NCBI GenBank assembly: GCA_051657905.1
Contig: JBOFLO010000019.1
Coordinates: forward strand, 1 to 23,652
Direction: 5' to 3'
From: JBOFLO01 sp051657905
Lineage (GTDB): Bacteria; Patescibacteriota; Gracilibacteria; UBA1369
DNA length: 23,652 nucleotides
The notes below the pieces were generated by a model, which ran no database searches, was not told the DNA's origin, and worked only from the letters and a program-made list of their open reading frames with translations. Of this stretch, positions 23,001 through 23,652 are shown piece by piece. Every line of letters starts with the position of its first letter. The first letter of the stretch is position 1. Both the position numbers and the translations under genes were made by a program.

Positions 23001-23076
23001 TCGTGAAGATATGGCTAGCTACCTTACTAAATTCAGAGCAGCGATTGATGTAAATTCCTCTCTATTAAGTAGATAG
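20050..23076 (+). CDS. Large membrane-anchored surface protein with SLH-like C-terminal repeats
   Basis: A 1008-residue protein. A polar cytoplasmic N-terminus (1-34) is followed by one membrane segment (about 35-54) with no obvious cleavage site, so it probably stays anchored. Residues 130-320 are low complexity (Thr, Asn, Asp, Ala, Glu). Two related domains, at about 378-515 and 570-735, both start with Cys followed by a (D/N)xDxLxF-like strand and have a second Cys 40-50 residues later. Between them stand three TMTPV repeats (529-563). A Thr run (758-773) and a basic linker lead to the C-terminal 180 residues, which resemble three S-layer homology repeats (for example ATGILKG, QVTYAELLSILRQAV and KWVAEAVSFGVEYNIIEK). 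SLH domains usually bind secondary wall polymers. It is probably an abundant cell-envelope or S-layer-associated protein; no enzyme motif is visible. Strong promoter upstream, terminator downstream. Confidence 0.8.
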   Translation: MQNENLTPNGGGNMPDNRPVVPNNSTPEQKPLKPWMIGLGALGVVVVVGLAVTLSQGDLFKGQLALRDSAIKLTTNNDYSAEVKTKGLDFTEKLWEVKLGEKSFTVSADKRMVDSVQMKANGLEVDNSAYAKTGLGEDLYLKLTPVRDATASRDTNSETTLGDNPIINTDNTRTQAEAYTPNTDVNASATAVQNQEYEAADTAGASVQYNEAETLDVKDNASATYEVDSKNEITAVDGVSANMNTGDSNGIITTQINDERDVSSVEQQKDLEVTTSTRDTSMVNLPVTTSSTSIDEGKDGIGTTDNTMEVQKAEDTDKTKLESSLFNVAHAAISKEMACQIDKNFIVKCTDVAGYPNNLYTVNVNNAPEANFSFPMRIVNSSCKDFDGLRFDPAEFTFNDKDTVYTTKMYAYLGSDEFAMQDVCRASWKDVGAQNGTVALKISEAANSANYAEQNMQAADMSKEQALLGGFVTATEGGALKIDLAKAAVGGSVGTLKANAEYNLQVAALMKTLSPVLKIKSLGVVPEQTMTPVLIPEKVDNTMTPVIVTTDKVDNTMTPVIVTGTRDRNCSNLDRLAFTPNALTYTEGEANAVLSSTLSGYEGGKEIGIPFDQSICGEAINNLQLEGSGFYIDVVNTANKTTVTQLLDMSDDTLDAMGQKAILEGFNLFDGILNVKLTQNEDKQIKLVFNNDLTKRSVGKELSLVSGQLYQVNLRGVLLKDSKAGQVASNFTPGDKVLASYTLRINERPVTVTQPTQTTTTTTSTTTTTTTTTPEKPVKRTERSTEPCVVGGKNYYFAEGPDSSYCRDLQGLETVLKTDQAPETPQVRYTTALAVQRIINEIIAEKDLDARFRVRNITSTWYSALVDGGQIASVSTQEMADFKNVYATGILKGRINPQDRSEITLAPLDQVTYAELLSILRQAVASVLGVNPTIKDNNLPTFLLNEYRQNPDLKWVAEAVSFGVEYNIIEKDEFNRDSLFSVANREDMASYLTKFRAAIDVNSSLLSR
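21634..21738 (+). repeat. Three TMTPV repeats in the surface protein
   Basis: Three tandem units of 13-14 codons, each starting with Thr-Met-Thr-Pro-Val and the first two ending in a Lys-Val-Asp-Asn motif. Units two and three are close at DNA level as well. They form a linker between the two related Cys-containing domains. Confidence 0.85.
22321..22368 (+). repeat. ACN triplet repeat coding for a threonine run
   Basis: Sixteen codons, fifteen Thr and one Ser, using mixed ACA, ACT, ACG and ACC triplets. The run precedes a Pro/Glu/Lys segment and separates the second Cys domain from the SLH-like part. Such Thr runs are often O-glycosylated extracellular linkers. The tract could vary in length between strains. 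Confidence 0.9.
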
Positions 23077-23090
23077 TTAGTAAATTAATC

Positions 23091-23128
23091 AACCGCCATC
23101 CGGGTGTCAGCCTGGGTGGCGGTTTTTT
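23091..23128 (+). terminator. Rho-independent terminator of the surface protein gene
   Basis: AACCGCCATCC pairs with GGGTGGCGGTT (11 bp with one T.G pair) around a loop of about 11 bases, followed by TTTTTT. It starts 14 bases after the stop codon. Confidence 0.93.
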
Positions 23129-23187
23129 ATTTATACGGTTTAGAGGATTTTAAGTGGATTATGTCAAGCAGAAGCTGGCTTCGACTG

Positions 23188-23216
23188 TTAAAGAATTGCC
23201 GAAATTTTGTTATAAT
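23188..23216 (+). promoter_or_regulatory. Promoter of the secreted-protein gene at 23239
   Basis: TTAAAG (23188-23193), a 17-bp spacer and a perfect TATAAT (23211-23216). The predicted start is near 23223, about 16 bases before the ATG. Confidence 0.65.
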
Positions 23217-23238
23217 AATAGAACATTTAAAAAACGCA

Positions 23239-23652
23239 ATGAGCCAAAAGGTCTTAAATACAACTTGGAGAAAATTACAATCAGGGTTGGTGGCGGTAAT
23301 TACGGGGGTGGTATTAATGGCAGGAAGCGGCATAGCGCTGGCACAAACACCGGAGAAAATAGCGGTAAAACCAGTTGAACCATTTTACAGACAAGTGGAT
23401 GGGGGTGGGCTAAAGGTTTATGAACCTAAAGTTACATATCTTTCACCCTTGAAGGATGCTCCGATTAGTTTTTCCAGTTTGGGGGCGACTTGGGATCAGA
23501 TGATTCCGGCGGGGACTAATATTGTGCTTGAGGTAAGGCTCAAGGGAGCAAAAGGACTTTCAGAATGGTTTGTTTTGGAACCGGAAATTGATTTTAAGGA
23601 GGGCGACCTAGAAAATGGTCAGGCCAGTGCTTTTTTGAGTAATAATAAGGCC
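23239..23652 (+). CDS. Secreted protein, N-terminal part (gene runs off the window)
   Basis: An open frame of 138 codons from ATG 23239 to the window end, preceded by a good promoter. Residues 1-35 are a typical signal peptide: basic start, hydrophobic core VAVITGVVLMAG and an ALA cleavage site before Gln36. The mature part has a beta-rich segment (about 67-115) with SLGATWDQMIPAGTNIVLEVRLKG followed by SEWFVLEPEID. This pattern resembles the beta-sandwich region found N-terminal to the catalytic domain in some peptidoglycan amidases, but that similarity is weak and the catalytic part would lie outside the window. It has its own promoter after the terminator of the surface protein. Confidence 0.75.
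   Translation, partial: MSQKVLNTTWRKLQSGLVAVITGVVLMAGSGIALAQTPEKIAVKPVEPFYRQVDGGGLKVYEPKVTYLSPLKDAPISFSSLGATWDQMIPAGTNIVLEVRLKGAKGLSEWFVLEPEIDFKEGDLENGQASAFLSNNKA

Noticed and set aside
23154..23378. A 74-codon plus-strand frame near the right end
   Set aside because: It overlaps the secreted-protein gene at 23239 in another frame; that gene has a signal peptide and promoter, while this frame has neither.
1..23652. UGA recoding to glycine
   Set aside because: No conserved gene contains in-frame TGA, and one gene ends with TGA at the expected C-terminus.

Overview
The window looks like a stretch of a small, AT-rich bacterial chromosome of the Candidate Phyla Radiation (Patescibacteria) type. 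This rests on dense packing with mostly short intergenic gaps, no visible Shine-Dalgarno sequences, a shortened TsaB, a DnaX without its zinc finger, an unusual NAD+-binding domain Ia in LigA, a type IV pilin/pseudopilin cluster, and large low-complexity secreted proteins. The genetic code is standard: of 18 complete genes 14 stop with TAA, 3 with TAG and 1 with TGA, and no gene has an in-frame TGA. That argues against the UGA=Gly code of Gracilibacteria/Absconditabacteria. Placement below the CPR level cannot be made from this sequence alone.

Layout. 1-2817 (minus strand): an incomplete gene and a coiled-coil protein of unknown function, then a lysine-rich protein translationally coupled (TAATG) to a type II NADH dehydrogenase. 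2926-9417 (plus strand): ligA, a GT4 glycosyltransferase, a long hairpin, dnaX (with a 10-A slippage-type run) and an ABC-F ATPase, ending in a bidirectional terminator. 9473-12027 (minus strand): the classical rpsO-pnp pair, with a structured rpsO leader, an intercistronic terminator and a pnp leader hairpin. 12205-13155 (plus strand): a polytopic membrane protein. 13152-14218 (minus strand): a two-gene operon of a stand-alone cyclic-nucleotide-binding domain and a DUF3307 membrane protein. 14219-14541: a 323-bp gap holding a 180-bp two-part palindrome and a G-rich leuS leader. 14542-16938: leuS. 16978-19947 (plus strand): three prepilin-like proteins (GspH/FimT-, GspI/PilV- and GspJ/PilW-like) and a short tsaB. 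20050-23076: a 1008-residue membrane-anchored surface protein with SLH-like C-terminal repeats, preceded by a consensus sigma70-type promoter and followed by a terminator. 23239-23652: the start of another secreted protein.

Functionally the window mixes information processing (LigA, DnaX, PNPase, S15, LeuRS, TsaB, ABC-F) with cell-surface functions (pilin tip components, SLH-like protein, glycosyltransferase, secreted protein). I did not find a clear new defence or mobile system. The most interesting items are the probable gamma/tau slippage site in dnaX, the long perfect-arm palindrome upstream of leuS, the second long hairpin after the glycosyltransferase gene, and a recurring calcium-loop-like motif in all three pilins.
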